A stretch of 64,000 bases of DNA, from NCBI RefSeq assembly GCF_037482165.1, contig NZ_CP148048.1, positions 1,178,001-1,242,000 of the forward strand, read 5' to 3'. Source of the stretch: Parvimonas micra. GTDB taxonomy: Bacteria > Bacillota > Clostridia > Tissierellales > Peptoniphilaceae. The number at the start of each line of letters is the position of its first letter. Positions within the stretch are counted from its first letter, which is position 1. This document shows positions 36,503 through 46,211 of this stretch, in pieces. The notes under the pieces were generated by a model, which saw nothing but the letters and a program-made list of their open reading frames with translations, did no database searches and was not told the origin of the DNA. The position numbers were made by a program, and so were the translations under genes.

Positions 36503-37156
36503 TTACTTTATCTCCCAAACAATAGTAACAGTATCTTGTACATCTATATCATCAGCCTCAATATCAATATTGTATGGTTCATTTATTGTACTCTCAGAAA
36601 GATAATAGTTTTTAATAGGTTCCGAGTAAATTTCTATCTCACCCCAAGAATAATCTATATTTATTATATCTACAAGTGTTACTCCTGATGACTTAGCTAA
36701 AATTTCTGCCTTGATTTTAGAATCTTGAACCGCCTTTGCAAGTAATTCATTTTTAACCGCAGTAATATCTTTAACAGTGTGTTTTATAGAAAACTCAACA
36801 TTAACATCACAATGTGAAAGTTCATATAAAATTTTACCTAGTTGTATGTTATCATTAGGAAACTGAATATAGAACTTTTGAGTATATTGAAATCCAACAA
36901 GTCTACTTTTATAGTTGCCATTTTTATCACGATAACTCTCATACTTTGAATCTACATCAAATTTTACTGTCTTTAGTTCTTTACCATTAAGACCAGCTCT
37001 TTCAACTGTTTCTTTGATTTTTTTAATACACAATGTAGACTTTTCAATTACTTCATCATATTCTTTACATACTTCATTAGCAGTAATATCAAGTCTAATC
37101 ATATCTGGTTTAACAGATATTTTTCCTTTTCCCTTTACTCTTATCGTTCTTTGCAT
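36503..37156 (-). CDS. SIMPL-domain (DUF541) protein
   Basis: The 217-residue protein has the SIMPL pattern: RTIRVKGKGKISVKPDMIRL at the start, VVEKSTLCIKKIKE-like helix, and LVGFQYTQKFYIQF in the middle. A late AVQDSKIKAEILAKSSG segment follows. It has no signal peptide, unlike many relatives, so it is probably cytoplasmic. Members form ring-like oligomers of unknown role. It lies just inside the left junction of the presumed element. Confidence 0.78.
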   Translation of the reverse strand: MQRTIRVKGKGKISVKPDMIRLDITANEVCKEYDEVIEKSTLCIKKIKETVERAGLNGKELKTVKFDVDSKYESYRDKNGNYKSRLVGFQYTQKFYIQFPNDNIQLGKILYELSHCDVNVEFSIKHTVKDITAVKNELLAKAVQDSKIKAEILAKSSGVTLVDIINIDYSWGEIEIYSEPIKNYYLSESTINEPYNIDIEADDIDVQDTVTIVWEIK

Positions 37157-37243
37157 TTGAACTCAACTCCTTTAGTAATAAATATATCTTTTATAAATAT
37201 ATGCTAAAAATTAATATTTTCTCATATTATCTTAAATTTTTTA

Positions 37244-37807
37244 CTAAAACTCATCTATTATTTCCTTAACATATTCTTCCAAATCTTCTATCTCTAAAAA
37301 TGATGGGTCTAGGTGGCATAGAAAGTGCCAATCTTTGGTTTCTTTTTTTCTGTATAAGATCGCTTCTCCATCTTCACTTCCGAAAAAGCTTCTATCTACT
37401 TCATAACCATTTGTTTCTAAGAAATCTTTTATCATATTATACTTAGTTTCTCTTTCTTCAATATAAGCCTTTACTTCTTCGTTGTTAATTAAATAAGCAT
37501 CTATTTTTGAATATCCATCTATAACTTTATCTTTTGCGACTGATAGATTAGAAATTTCTTTCCAAATAATTTCAACATTCTCTTCAGAGTCAAACATAAA
37601 TCTGGTTAGTGGTACAATATTTTCATTATAGATAATTTCCATATAATCAGGTATATTTTTAGGATTAAAATATTCATATTCTATATTATCTTCTTTTTCT
37701 ATAGTATATCCGGGTATTTTTGATACAAAGTCTTTTCCTTCTTCTAAAGAATCAAATGCTACTAAATCTTTTGAATAATTATTTTGATATAATTCCAATA
37801 TATACAT
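37244..37807 (-). CDS. Hypothetical acidic protein, 187 residues
   Basis: I do not recognise this family. The protein is strongly acidic and soluble. It opens MYILELYQNNYSKDLVAF, with an EEGKDFVSKIPGYTIEKED segment resembling small immunity-like proteins, and ends in HFLCHLDPSFLEIEDLEEYV. No catalytic motif is visible. A GGAGGTTAATAG site precedes the start. It could be an immunity-type protein, but no toxin lies beside it. Confidence 0.55.
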   Translation of the reverse strand: MYILELYQNNYSKDLVAFDSLEEGKDFVSKIPGYTIEKEDNIEYEYFNPKNIPDYMEIIYNENIVPLTRFMFDSEENVEIIWKEISNLSVAKDKVIDGYSKIDAYLINNEEVKAYIEERETKYNMIKDFLETNGYEVDRSFFGSEDGEAILYRKKETKDWHFLCHLDPSFLEIEDLEEYVKEIIDEF

Positions 37808-37888
37808 CTATTAACCTCCAAATATTAATAAATAACTAATTAAATATTAACTTTTTTCTTTGTTTATAAAATAAGTTTTCGTATAACT

Positions 37889-38221
37889 TTAATCACTGTA
37901 TGATATATATCTATCCAACGCAGCAAATACTTCTTCAAGGCTAAAATATCCAATTTTTCGTATTGCTTCTTTCCCTTCAACAAAAGCTAGTACTGCAGGT
38001 GCTCCCAGAATGTTTTCTTGTGCTGCAAGTGAAATATTATTCTCTATTGATACATAGCCAGTGAACACTTGAGGATGTGTCCCACTCCAAATTGTAATTT
38101 TTTCCTTAAGTGCTTTGCACGGAGCACAAGCCTGTGAACCAAACAAAAATAAACTAAACTTCTCTTTCTCTTTAATCATTTGATACTCTGTCAATGTTTG
38201 AATAATTCTCATTTCTCGCAT
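37889..38221 (-). CDS. Thioredoxin-like protein with CAPC motif
   Basis: The frame reaches a TTG at 38248, but ATG 38221 has an AAGAAGG site and gives 110 residues (MREMRIIQTLTEYQ). The thioredoxin fold is seen in FSLFLFGSQACAPCKALKEKI, with active site CAPC, and in the cis-proline segment ILGAPAVLAFVEG. No signal peptide is present. It probably reduces or monitors disulfides in the cytoplasm. It lies downstream of a sigma-like remnant. Confidence 0.85.
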   Translation of the reverse strand: MREMRIIQTLTEYQMIKEKEKFSLFLFGSQACAPCKALKEKITIWSGTHPQVFTGYVSIENNISLAAQENILGAPAVLAFVEGKEAIRKIGYFSLEEVFAALDRYISYSD

Positions 38222-38329
38222 AATATCCTTCTTTCTCATTTTTAGCAATGATCTTCTTTAAATCCATACTATAATTACACATCTCATCCTCAAGATATAG
38301 AGGTGTAGTTTACTAATCTAATGTTTCCC

Positions 38330-38548
38330 TTAATTAAGCTTGGACAATAACGCAACTGTCTCATCTATGATATTGTCTACAAAGTATCCATCGTTATCCA
38401 GTGTTGAAAATGGCATCACGCCATACTTTCAATCCTTTCTCTGAAGATATTTTTCATGCTCGATTATCTTCCAATAAGCTTTATAGACTTCTTCACTGAC
38501 CTTAACCGCTTTTCCTTTGACATAAAGGAAATATTCTTCCTTATCCAT
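38330..38548 (-). pseudogene. Frameshifted sigma-like protein of conjugative elements (module 1)
   Basis: A good ribosome site (GGGAGGAACACACA) precedes ATG 38548. The first 39 codons read MDKEEYFLYVKGKAVKVSE and on to YLQRKD, then a stop. In another frame the protein continues GVMPFSTLDNDGYFVDNIID and ends LLSKLN-stop at 38330. This resembles the N-terminal part of the sigma-70-like ORFs found on Firmicutes conjugative transposons, broken by a frameshift and cut short. The matching position in the second module holds a similar remnant. The rest of the 560-bp spacer has no gene. Confidence 0.72.
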
Positions 38549-38601
38549 TGTGTGTTCCTCCCTTTTTATTTTTCTGTTTTTGTTTTCTGAGAATAATAAA
38601 G

Positions 38602-38634
38602 GAGGACTTCTACACCTTGGCGTAAAAAGCCCTC
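38602..38634 (-). promoter_or_regulatory. Conserved hairpin ahead of the sigma-like remnant (module 1)
   Basis: Arms GAGGACTT and AAGCCCTC enclose TACGCCAAGGTGTAG-like loop sequence, followed on the minus strand by a T-rich tract. It has the same sequence and position as the hairpin at 46212-46244. It may be a terminator for the transporter operon or an attenuator for the small ORF. Confidence 0.6.
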
Positions 38635-38808
38635 TCGGCTTAAAACCTAATGTTTTATTATTTTTTCTATTTAACTGTTTTTTATAACAAGATATTGCTA
38701 CATAAAAGTATTTCTAAATGTGGAAAGGTGAAATAATTTGATTGATTGTAATATTGCATCTTATCATTTCCATTATTATTCCTCCTCCAATTTCATCTAT
38801 AAAAAATT

Positions 38809-39390
38809 CTAAATAATCCCTGCTTTTTCAAAATGCTTCTTCAATAATTTCTTGGAAATCACTGCTCCAATCAATCCGCAAATGGCTATTAAAATAAGCA
38901 TCATTACTGTAGTCATAGGAGAAACAATTTTAGTTAATGTACCTAAATATTCGCTCCCAAACATTTTTTCATAAGATTTAAGTGTTTGATCTGCATAAAA
39001 AAGAAATGGTACATACATTCCACCAAAGCCGGCAAGAACACAAAATATCATATATCCAATTGTTAATCCTTTATAATTGCCAACCCCTTTTGTTCTTGCA
39101 ATCAACATAGCTATAATCCCGGCAAATATACAACTAATGATATATGGTGGATAAAAACCTATAATGCTTGTAAGTACACAAAATAATAAAATCATCCATG
39201 GATTTTTTGTTTTTACCGGTACTAAGAAATAGGCAATTGCTCCAATAATTGACCATATCGGAACTGCTAATAGCATTGTGTATGGCGATATGAACAGAAA
39301 AGATAACACTCTATATAAAACCTGTGAGCATAACACCATTAGTGCTGTAATAATTAAATCTTTAATTTGAAATTTCTTTTTTTCTTCCAT
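38809..39390 (-). CDS. Trep_Strep/MptD-family ECF S component (module 1)
   Basis: The 193-residue protein has about five hydrophobic segments and ends SKKLLKKHFEKAGII, the basic C-terminal motif characteristic of the Trep_Strep (TIGR02185) family of S-component-like proteins. It should bind the imported substrate in the membrane and work with the EcfT and two-ATPase proteins encoded immediately upstream (17 bp). It is diverged from the corresponding protein in module 2. Substrate unknown; the linked YbtPQ-like pair suggests a metal chelate. Confidence 0.82.
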   Translation of the reverse strand: MEEKKKFQIKDLIITALMVLCSQVLYRVLSFLFISPYTMLLAVPIWSIIGAIAYFLVPVKTKNPWMILLFCVLTSIIGFYPPYIISCIFAGIIAMLIARTKGVGNYKGLTIGYMIFCVLAGFGGMYVPFLFYADQTLKSYEKMFGSEYLGTLTKIVSPMTTVMMLILIAICGLIGAVISKKLLKKHFEKAGII

Positions 39391-39407
39391 AATTATTCTC
39401 CTTATTT

Positions 39408-40109
39408 TTAAATATTTTTTATTTTCATAATGATGATAGTTAGATAAAATACCATCATTATTACTAGCAATAACGTATCAAGCATACGAAATTTGACTTC
39501 TGTATAACTAGTTTTTTTACACGAAACTCCAAGTCCTCGTGTCTCAACAGATGCCGACAACTCAGTTGCAGTACATAACATTCGCATTAACATAGGAATC
39601 AACATCATTTCATAAACTTTAAAAGGATGTTTTAAAAATCCAAGGAAAGAAATATCAATCCCTCTAGTCTTAATTCCCTGCTTTATACAAGTAATATCCT
39701 GTTTTAGAGTAGGAAAAAATCTTAATATAACAGCTAGTGGAATGTTTATATAATATGGAATTTTCATATTTTGCAAGGAAGCTAATACTTCAGATATTTC
39801 ACTTGTTCTAATCATATTTATAGCTGCAAGAGTCAATGTTATAAAACATAGGAAAAAATAGTGTATTGTAGTTGAAATAAATAATGGACTTATTTCCGCT
39901 ACCATAAACAACACTATATATAAAGCTAAAAATTTAAAACAAGTTTTGTATATACCGCTTATCATTCCATATGCAAATACTGACAAAAAAAGTAGAACTT
40001 CATACTTTTTACCAGTCAAAGTAAATACTAAAACCCCTATAATTAAAACTTGTAACAACTTAATTCTTGGATCATATCTTATTCCATTTTGTTTACAAGA
40101 TTTGCTCAT
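39408..40109 (-). CDS. EcfT/CbiQ-type energy-coupling transmembrane protein (module 1)
   Basis: The 233-residue protein opens YDPRIKLLQVL, the usual EcfT start, and has about five hydrophobic segments. It contains the paired arginine-containing coupling motifs near IKTRGID and LSASVETRGLG, whose Ala/Gly-Arg-Gly triplets contact the ATPase. Its start overlaps the stop of the ATPase gene by 4 bp. Confidence 0.88.
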   Translation of the reverse strand: MSKSCKQNGIRYDPRIKLLQVLIIGVLVFTLTGKKYEVLLFLSVFAYGMISGIYKTCFKFLALYIVLFMVAEISPLFISTTIHYFFLCFITLTLAAINMIRTSEISEVLASLQNMKIPYYINIPLAVILRFFPTLKQDITCIKQGIKTRGIDISFLGFLKHPFKVYEMMLIPMLMRMLCTATELSASVETRGLGVSCKKTSYTEVKFRMLDTLLLVIMMVFYLTIIIMKIKNI

Positions 40110-41614
40110 TCTTCATATCCCTCACTCTGCAGTAAAAATCTTTTTATTGTTTCAAACTCATCACTTTTCTTTAAATTGATCCTTTTGCTAACAGTATTAT
40201 TTTCTATAAAAACTGCTTTAGTTGCTACTCTACTTAAAAATTCTAAATCATGAGAAATAACAAAAATCAGTATTCTTTTTTTACGAAGAGTATTAATTGC
40301 TTCAGATACGACTTTCATATTTTCATAATCAAGTCCACTGGTTGGCTCATCAAAAATCAGAATTTTTTTGTTTGAAGCTATTGCAGCTGCAATAGTAACT
40401 CGCTGCTTTTGCCCTCCTGATAAGCTTTGCGGATGTCTATTTCTGAATGATGAAATATTCAATAAAGTTATCGCATTTTCTATTTTTTCATCATTTTTCT
40501 TAATACTATTCATAGAACTGAGCATTAACTCAGAAACAACAGAATCGGAGTACAATTGATAATCTGCATCTTGCATTACAAAATATACACTTTTATATAA
40601 GTTTTTTTGCTTTGTATATTTACCTTCAATAAAAAATTGTCCACTTCTTGCTTTTAGTAATCCTGACATTACTTTACCTAATGTCGTTTTGCCGTTTCCA
40701 TTGTGTCCAACTATAGCTACTGTTTCACCAAAATTCCCTTCTAAATTACAATTACTCAAAACAGAATGATTGACATCATAGGAAAAAGATAAATTTTCCA
40801 CTTTAAAATCTGCATTTTGCTTGTTAACAATAAGATTATCCTTTAGTTCATATTTAATATTACTTAACTTAAATGTTCGAAGTTTATACGCTCTAATATC
40901 TGAATCATTCAAGTTATCAATATCATTTTTCTTTAATTCTCTATCAATTTTTCCATCTTTCATTATTAAGCATTTATCTACTAAATTTTTTAAGTAGAAC
41001 AATCTATGCTCTGAAACAATTACTGTATGTCCCTGTTTCTTTAACCACTCCATAATTTTTTTCAATTTAATAATTGAATGAATATCTAAATTTGCAGATG
41101 GCTCGTCAAAAACATAAATCTTGGGATTCAAAGTTTTTGCAGCTATAATCGCTATCTTCTGTTTTTCACCACTAGATAAAGAAAACATATCCCTATCCAT
41201 AAGATTTTCAGCTTCTAAATCGTGAAATGCACAATTCACTCTATCTATCATTTCATCTCTATCTATTCCATAATTTTCAAGAGCAAATGCCACTTCCTTG
41301 GTACTATTCGTTGTAAAAAATTGACTTCGTGGATTTTGAAATATAGAAGCAATATTTTTCCCCATTTCTCCGGGAGTGATAGTTTTTATATCACTTCCTA
41401 ACACTTTCACAGTTCCAGTTAAAACCCCTTCAAAGAAATGTGGAATTAAGCCGTTTATCAATCTTGTAACAGTTGTTTTCCCTGAACCAGACTGACCAGT
41501 AAGCAAAATAAATTCTCCTTCTTTAACTTTGAAATTTATATTTCTGAGACTCACTTCTGTTTGTGTTCCATAACTGAAACTTACATTATCAAAATCAATA
41601 ACTACATCTCCCAT
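40106..41614 (-). CDS. ECF-type protein with two fused ATPase domains (module 1)
   Basis: Two ABC ATPase domains are fused. The first has Walker A TGQSGSGKTT, signature LSSGEKQKI and Walker B YVFDEPSANLD. The second has GHNGNGKTT, LSGGQKQRV and ILIFDEPTSGLD. The frame starts at 41635, but ATG 41614 with AGGTGA just upstream is preferred (MGDVVIDFDNVSFSYG, 502 residues). It energises the adjacent EcfT and S component. It overlaps the upstream half-transporter gene, which ends at 41623, whichever start is used only by 0-13 bp. Confidence 0.88.
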   Translation of the reverse strand: MGDVVIDFDNVSFSYGTQTEVSLRNINFKVKEGEFILLTGQSGSGKTTVTRLINGLIPHFFEGVLTGTVKVLGSDIKTITPGEMGKNIASIFQNPRSQFFTTNSTKEVAFALENYGIDRDEMIDRVNCAFHDLEAENLMDRDMFSLSSGEKQKIAIIAAKTLNPKIYVFDEPSANLDIHSIIKLKKIMEWLKKQGHTVIVSEHRLFYLKNLVDKCLIMKDGKIDRELKKNDIDNLNDSDIRAYKLRTFKLSNIKYELKDNLIVNKQNADFKVENLSFSYDVNHSVLSNCNLEGNFGETVAIVGHNGNGKTTLGKVMSGLLKARSGQFFIEGKYTKQKNLYKSVYFVMQDADYQLYSDSVVSELMLSSMNSIKKNDEKIENAITLLNISSFRNRHPQSLSGGQKQRVTIAAAIASNKKILIFDEPTSGLDYENMKVVSEAINTLRKKRILIFVISHDLEFLSRVATKAVFIENNTVSKRINLKKSDEFETIKRFLLQSEGYEE

Positions 41615-41622
41615 TTCATCAC

Positions 41623-43347
41623 CTATATTTTCCAACCAATAGATTGTTTTCTAATTTCGATGAAATGTTTATATACTCCATCTTGACTAATTAGTTCCTT
41701 ATGATTCCCTTGTTGTACAATTTCCCCTTTATCAATAACAATAATTTGATCTGCTCCTCTTACCGTAGATAATCTATGTGCAATGCTAATGAGAGTTTTA
41801 TTTTTTGTTAACTCATTAATTGCACTAATTAACATATGCTCGTTTTCAGGATCTACACTTGAAGTTGCTTCATCAAGAATAATGATTGGAGCATCTTTAA
41901 GGATTGCTCTTGCAATAGATATTCTTTGCTTTTCTCCTCCCGACAATGTTGAACCGCCCTCACCAACAACAGTGTCGTATCCATCACTAAGGCTTGTTAT
42001 AAAATCGTGGCAACAAGCTTTCTTGCAAGCCTCCACCACCTCATCATGTGTAGCATTCGGATTTCCAAATTTTACATTATTCTCAATCGTGTCATTGAAT
42101 AAATAAACCTTCTGAAATACCATACTGATATTTTGTAATAGGCTTTCAGAGGTAAAGTCCTTAACATTATGTCCTCCAATAAATACTTCACCTTTATTAA
42201 CATCCCAAAATCTTGCTATAATATTACAAAGAGTTGTCTTTCCAGAACCTGAAGCACCGACAATAGCCAAACTGCTATTCGACTTTATCTGCAAATTTAT
42301 ATTCTTCAAAATCTCTCTTTCCCCATATCCAAAACAAACATCTTTCAATTCAATGTCATAGGAATTCAAGTCAATTTCTTTTCCGCCCTCATCAAGCGAA
42401 GGTATATCTGAAACATAGTCCAATCGATTAAGTTGTGTTGCGAGCATTCTGCTTAAAAATGCTCCATCATTAACCAACTCCAATTCCATAAAAATTAGAA
42501 AAGCAGATACTATAAACATAAGAGTATATGAAAGTGGAATCAGAGATTTCATATATAGAATTATTGCAACAAACACCAATACACAGCTCGCAACTTTAAA
42601 AATCATTTCATATAGTTTCATTAAATAAGCTGAACCCTCAGTAACCTCAATATCAACTTTACATTTACTCATAAACGCTTTTTCAACTTTATTTTTTCCA
42701 TCAGTTCCTTTTTCAAAAGAACGAAGTACTGAAATTCCTCTAATATACTCAATTGCATCAGTAACAAGCATTTCTTGTGAGTCTTGCATGATAGGAGAAT
42801 ATTTTTCGGTTTTCTTTGCGATTAATTTAAGAACGCCCATACCAAAGATGATTGCAATTAAAGATACCATCCCTACCGGAAAACAAAAGATCAATAACAT
42901 GGTAGTCATACTAAAGGCATGAAAAAAACCTCCTACAATAAAGTTCATCGCAAGCATCGCCATACCCTCTAAGTCGGAAATAGTTGTTGTTAGAACCGCT
43001 TGGATTGTTCCTAAGTTTTTTTCTGAAAAATACCCCATTGGAGCTTTTTTCAGTTTTTCCCCTATTTCAATCCTTTTATCCTTAAAAATTTCATAACCTG
43101 ATGCACTTAATTTTCTATCACAAAGATATTGAAAAATGAATCTGCCGAATATACTCACAACTACAATTGCTGTTGCCTGCATAATAATAGTCATATTCAA
43201 CTGTTCAAGATTAATCATAATCAGTAAAACCGCCAACAGCATCAAGGAAGCGAAGAATGATTTTAATCCACTAAATATAAGACCAAGAATTACATTTTTT
43301 TTATACTTCCCTGATATTTTTAATATACGTTTTACAATGCTAATCAT
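41623..43347 (-). CDS. YbtQ/IrtB-like ABC half-transporter (module 1)
   Basis: The 574-residue protein has a six-helix membrane domain (about 1-300) and an ATPase with Walker A GASGSGKTT (near 365), signature LSGGEKQRISIARAI and Walker B IIILDEATSSVD. Its ribosome site AAGGAGG lies within the end of the upstream half-transporter and its ATG directly follows that stop codon, so the two form a coupled heterodimer. The exporter fold with linked ECF genes recalls siderophore/metallophore uptake pairs such as YbtPQ or IrtAB. Peptide export is the alternative. Confidence 0.85.
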   Translation of the reverse strand: MISIVKRILKISGKYKKNVILGLIFSGLKSFFASLMLLAVLLIMINLEQLNMTIIMQATAIVVVSIFGRFIFQYLCDRKLSASGYEIFKDKRIEIGEKLKKAPMGYFSEKNLGTIQAVLTTTISDLEGMAMLAMNFIVGGFFHAFSMTTMLLIFCFPVGMVSLIAIIFGMGVLKLIAKKTEKYSPIMQDSQEMLVTDAIEYIRGISVLRSFEKGTDGKNKVEKAFMSKCKVDIEVTEGSAYLMKLYEMIFKVASCVLVFVAIILYMKSLIPLSYTLMFIVSAFLIFMELELVNDGAFLSRMLATQLNRLDYVSDIPSLDEGGKEIDLNSYDIELKDVCFGYGEREILKNINLQIKSNSSLAIVGASGSGKTTLCNIIARFWDVNKGEVFIGGHNVKDFTSESLLQNISMVFQKVYLFNDTIENNVKFGNPNATHDEVVEACKKACCHDFITSLSDGYDTVVGEGGSTLSGGEKQRISIARAILKDAPIIILDEATSSVDPENEHMLISAINELTKNKTLISIAHRLSTVRGADQIIVIDKGEIVQQGNHKELISQDGVYKHFIEIRKQSIGWKI

Positions 43348-45099
43348 TTACAACGCCTCCTTTTCGTTATCTAATCCGCCTACATAATTTTTCCACAAGG
43401 AAGCATATACTCCATCTTTTTTTACAAGGGCTTCATGAGTTTCGTTCTCTACAAATTCCCCATCTTTCATAACAAGGATTGTATCAGCATTTGTAATAGT
43501 AGAGAGCCTGTGAGCAACCACTATCAGAGTCTTTCCTTTAATGAGTTTGGTGATTGCACTTTGAATGAGATATTCATTTTCAGGATCTGCAAATGCAGTT
43601 GCTTCATCTAAAATTATTACCTTAGATTGTTTTAACATTGCTCTTGCAATCGTAATTCTTTGCCTTTCTCCACCAGACAAAGAACCTCCTGCATCACCGA
43701 CTTTTGTGTTATATCCATTTTCAAGTTCCATAATAAAGTCATGGCAAGATGCTGCTTTAGCCGCCTCAATAACCTCATCATCACTTGCAGTTGGTTTTCC
43801 CATTTTTATATTTTCTTTTATACTTGTATTAAACAAGAAATTGTCTTGAGCAACATAGCTTATCTCATTTGTTAGCTGTTCAAATGGAATTTCGGGTATT
43901 TTCTTTCCACCATAATAGATACTTCCATTGGACGGATCCCAAAAACCAGCCATAAGTTTTGCTATTGTAGATTTTCCAGAACCTGAATTTCCTACCAATG
44001 CGGTTACTGTATTTGGTTTTAATTCAAAGTTGATATTTTTTAGCACAAGTTCCTTATCATATGCAAATGAAACATTTTCAAAACGATAGAGAGTGTCATC
44101 AAAGACTACCTTCTCTTTTGGTCTTTTAAGTTCCTCTTTCGATAGAAATTCCTCTATTGCATCTAAACTTGCCTTAACCATGTTGAATTGCTCAGAATAT
44201 TTACCGATTTTCATTAAATGTGCAATAAAACCAATAGGCAGTATAATGCACACAATAAAGCTTGATAACGATATTTTTGAATTCATATACAGATATGCAC
44301 CAATCGGCAAAGTTCCTAAAAGTGTGGATGGCATAACTGCTTGAACAAATGCTGACCATAACCAACTTTGCTTCCACCAAGCAAGTGTACTATCATGAAA
44401 GAAGTTAATTGCGTTCGTAAATTTTTCATAAGAAGAAGCACTGTGGTTAAAAGCTTTTATAACCTCAATCCCATTAATATATTCAACCAAAGTACTATTC
44501 ATATTATTTTGAGCTGTAGTATATGTTTTGCTTCTAAACTCATAATCCTTCATCATACCTATATATCCAAGCATTCCTAAAGGAATTGTAAGTAACGAAG
44601 CCAACCCCATCCTATAGTCCAAAGCAAAAATCAAAACCAAAAATAAAACAGGAGATACTATACTTGATGTTATCTCCGGCATAAAATGAGCCATTGAATC
44701 TTCCAGCTTAGACACTGTATCTACAATTAAATTTTTAAATTTACCTATAGGAGTATCTATCATTACACCCATAGGTACTCTTAGCATTTTTTCAGCTACT
44801 AAACTTCGTATATTTTTTAAAATATGAAATGTTGCTTTGTGTGAGGTTATTGTTGAATATAAAGTAAAAATACCTTTTAAAACTTGTCCACACAAAGCTA
44901 TAAGTGTTAAACACAATACAGTTCTAAATGACACTTCAGATTGATATATTTTTTCTATCAATTTTGCTATTGCTAAAAAAGGAATCATTCCAAACAGTTC
45001 CCCTATGGTCGCTAACAAAATTGATTTGTATAATTGTTTTTTCTCGCCATCGGCGTATTTAAGCAACTCTGAAATGGCATTTTTATTGTTACTTTTCAA
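43348..45099 (-). CDS. YbtP/IrtA-like ABC half-transporter, TTG start (module 1)
   Basis: The longest frame opens at ATG 45120, but that codon precedes a perfect GGAGGAGG site. The TTG at 45099, seven bases after it, is the likelier start and gives LKSNNKNAISELLKYADGEK with 583 residues. Walker A GNSGSGKST, signature LSGGERQRITIARAM and Walker B VIILDEATAFAD are intact. It pairs with the next half-transporter and follows its TetR regulator. Confidence 0.85.
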   Translation of the reverse strand: MKSNNKNAISELLKYADGEKKQLYKSILLATIGELFGMIPFLAIAKLIEKIYQSEVSFRTVLCLTLIALCGQVLKGIFTLYSTITSHKATFHILKNIRSLVAEKMLRVPMGVMIDTPIGKFKNLIVDTVSKLEDSMAHFMPEITSSIVSPVLFLVLIFALDYRMGLASLLTIPLGMLGYIGMMKDYEFRSKTYTTAQNNMNSTLVEYINGIEVIKAFNHSASSYEKFTNAINFFHDSTLAWWKQSWLWSAFVQAVMPSTLLGTLPIGAYLYMNSKISLSSFIVCIILPIGFIAHLMKIGKYSEQFNMVKASLDAIEEFLSKEELKRPKEKVVFDDTLYRFENVSFAYDKELVLKNINFELKPNTVTALVGNSGSGKSTIAKLMAGFWDPSNGSIYYGGKKIPEIPFEQLTNEISYVAQDNFLFNTSIKENIKMGKPTASDDEVIEAAKAASCHDFIMELENGYNTKVGDAGGSLSGGERQRITIARAMLKQSKVIILDEATAFADPENEYLIQSAITKLIKGKTLIVVAHRLSTITNADTILVMKDGEFVENETHEALVKKDGVYASLWKNYVGGLDNEKEAL

Positions 45100-45118
45100 G
45101 AAAATACCTCCTCCAAAC

Positions 45119-45148
45119 AAAAAGTTAATTAGTTATCGCTAACTTTTT
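45119..45148 (-). promoter_or_regulatory. Inverted repeat between tetR and the transporter genes (module 1)
   Basis: Arms AAAAAGTTA and TAACTTTTT flank a 12-bp centre. It may be a TetR operator, or a weak terminator/attenuator because the minus strand ends in five T. The same position in module 2 also holds a palindrome. Confidence 0.5.
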
Positions 45149-45157
45149 GACAAAAAA

Positions 45158-45799
45158 TTATCTATTATTTTTCTTCATTAAGCCTTGCCAACCATAATAT
45201 TGAAAAATAACAATGCTTCTAATATATTCGCCAACATTATCATGCGGTATATCATGAAGAACACACTCGCATAGAGATGTAATATAGCCTTTTGTAATGA
45301 CATGAACTTCAAACTCTTTAATATCTGTGATAATTTGCTCTTGTTTAGCGTTGAAAAGAATAAGCTTCATATTTTTAGCTGTATATCTTTCAGTAATATC
45401 CTCAATAAAGTTTTCTACTTGTGACCCTTTGCTACACGCAAAAATCAGCTTAAAGTTATCAAAATGCGCATACATATAATCAACAAATAGCATTGTTTCC
45501 AAGAATAAATTTTCTATAATCGCTTCATCATCGACTAAATCAGAGTCTATCCTAATAGTTTTTTGTTCGCTCCTTTTTTCAACATCAGAAACAACATCTA
45601 ATGTGTAATTATATTCCTCTTCAATTAGAGCAAAAAATAATGCTTCCTTATTTTTGAAATGACGATAAATAGCTCCTGTAGTTACTTTTGCTAATTTAGC
45701 AATTTCAGCTACCTGTGCATTTTCGAATCCTTTGCTTAAAAATTCCCCTTTAGCACATTCTAAAATTCTATTTTTTGTTATATCAGAGCAATAAGACAT
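45158..45799 (-). CDS. TetR-family regulator (module 1)
   Basis: The 213-residue protein has the TetR DNA-binding domain: NRILECAKGEFLSKGFENAQ, then VAEIAKLAKVTTGAIYRHFK and NKEALFFALIEE. The C-terminal ligand domain is unassigned. It is the first gene of module 1 and probably represses its own operon through the palindrome at 45836-45854. The inducer may be the transported compound or its metal complex, which is inference. Confidence 0.88.
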   Translation of the reverse strand: MSYCSDITKNRILECAKGEFLSKGFENAQVAEIAKLAKVTTGAIYRHFKNKEALFFALIEEEYNYTLDVVSDVEKRSEQKTIRIDSDLVDDEAIIENLFLETMLFVDYMYAHFDNFKLIFACSKGSQVENFIEDITERYTAKNMKLILFNAKQEQIITDIKEFEVHVITKGYITSLCECVLHDIPHDNVGEYIRSIVIFQYYGWQGLMKKNNR

Positions 45800-45835
45800 C
45801 TAACTTTCCCCTCTCATTTTTTATTTTTGATAATC

Positions 45836-45882
45836 TAATTATTTTTAATAATTATATTATCACTTTTTCAGTTTTTAGTCAA
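45836..45882 (-). promoter_or_regulatory. Promoter and candidate TetR operator of module 1
   Basis: On the minus strand TTGACT (45877-45882) and TAATAT (45854-45859) are 17 bp apart. Immediately downstream is a perfect palindrome TAATTATT-TTT-AATAATTA (45836-45854) positioned to block initiation. Confidence 0.72.
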
Positions 45883-45895
45883 TATATCACCACTC

Positions 45896-46159
45896 CTATA
45901 AATTATCGTCTGAACCCTTTACAAGTATCCCAACCCTTTTCAAAACCCTTAGCTTCTCCTGCTTCTTCTGTTCTCGCCTTGCTTTATACCTTTCCTCATA
46001 TTCCTGTTGTTTGCCGTTTGCTTTACGCTTCAGATAATTTTGGTGAAGCCTATCTTTTCTTTCATTTATTTTTCGTTCTTCTTCCTCAAGCTTTTATTTT
46101 TCTTCTTCGCTTACAGGTACGGCTTTTCCTTTCACATAAAGGTAATATTCTTTAGCCAC
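45896..46159 (-). pseudogene. Sigma-like remnant fused to unrelated tail (end of module 2)
   Basis: After AAGGAGGATAACTAA a GTG starts VAKEYYLYVKGKAVPVSEEEK and then meets TAA. The same frame continues for 65 codons of very basic, coiled-coil-like sequence (KLEEEERKINERKD and onward) to 45896. The first part matches the start of the sigma-like ORF at 38330-38548 (YLYVKGKAV and V-SEE). The second part does not and looks like the tail of another element protein. The surrounding 626-bp spacer (45800-46425) otherwise holds only the tetR promoter and a hairpin. Confidence 0.7.
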
Positions 46160-46211
46160 TTAGTTATCCTCCTTTTCCTGTTCTGTGGTTTGCTTTTTGA
46201 GAATAAAAAAG

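Noticed and set aside
36503-38221. Integrase or excisionase near the left junction
   Set aside because: The three genes there encode a SIMPL protein, an unknown acidic protein and a thioredoxin-like protein; none has recombinase motifs.
45896-46159. Recoded TAA giving one long protein
   Set aside because: The two parts look unrelated and the locus is in a decayed element, so a fusion scar is simpler than readthrough.
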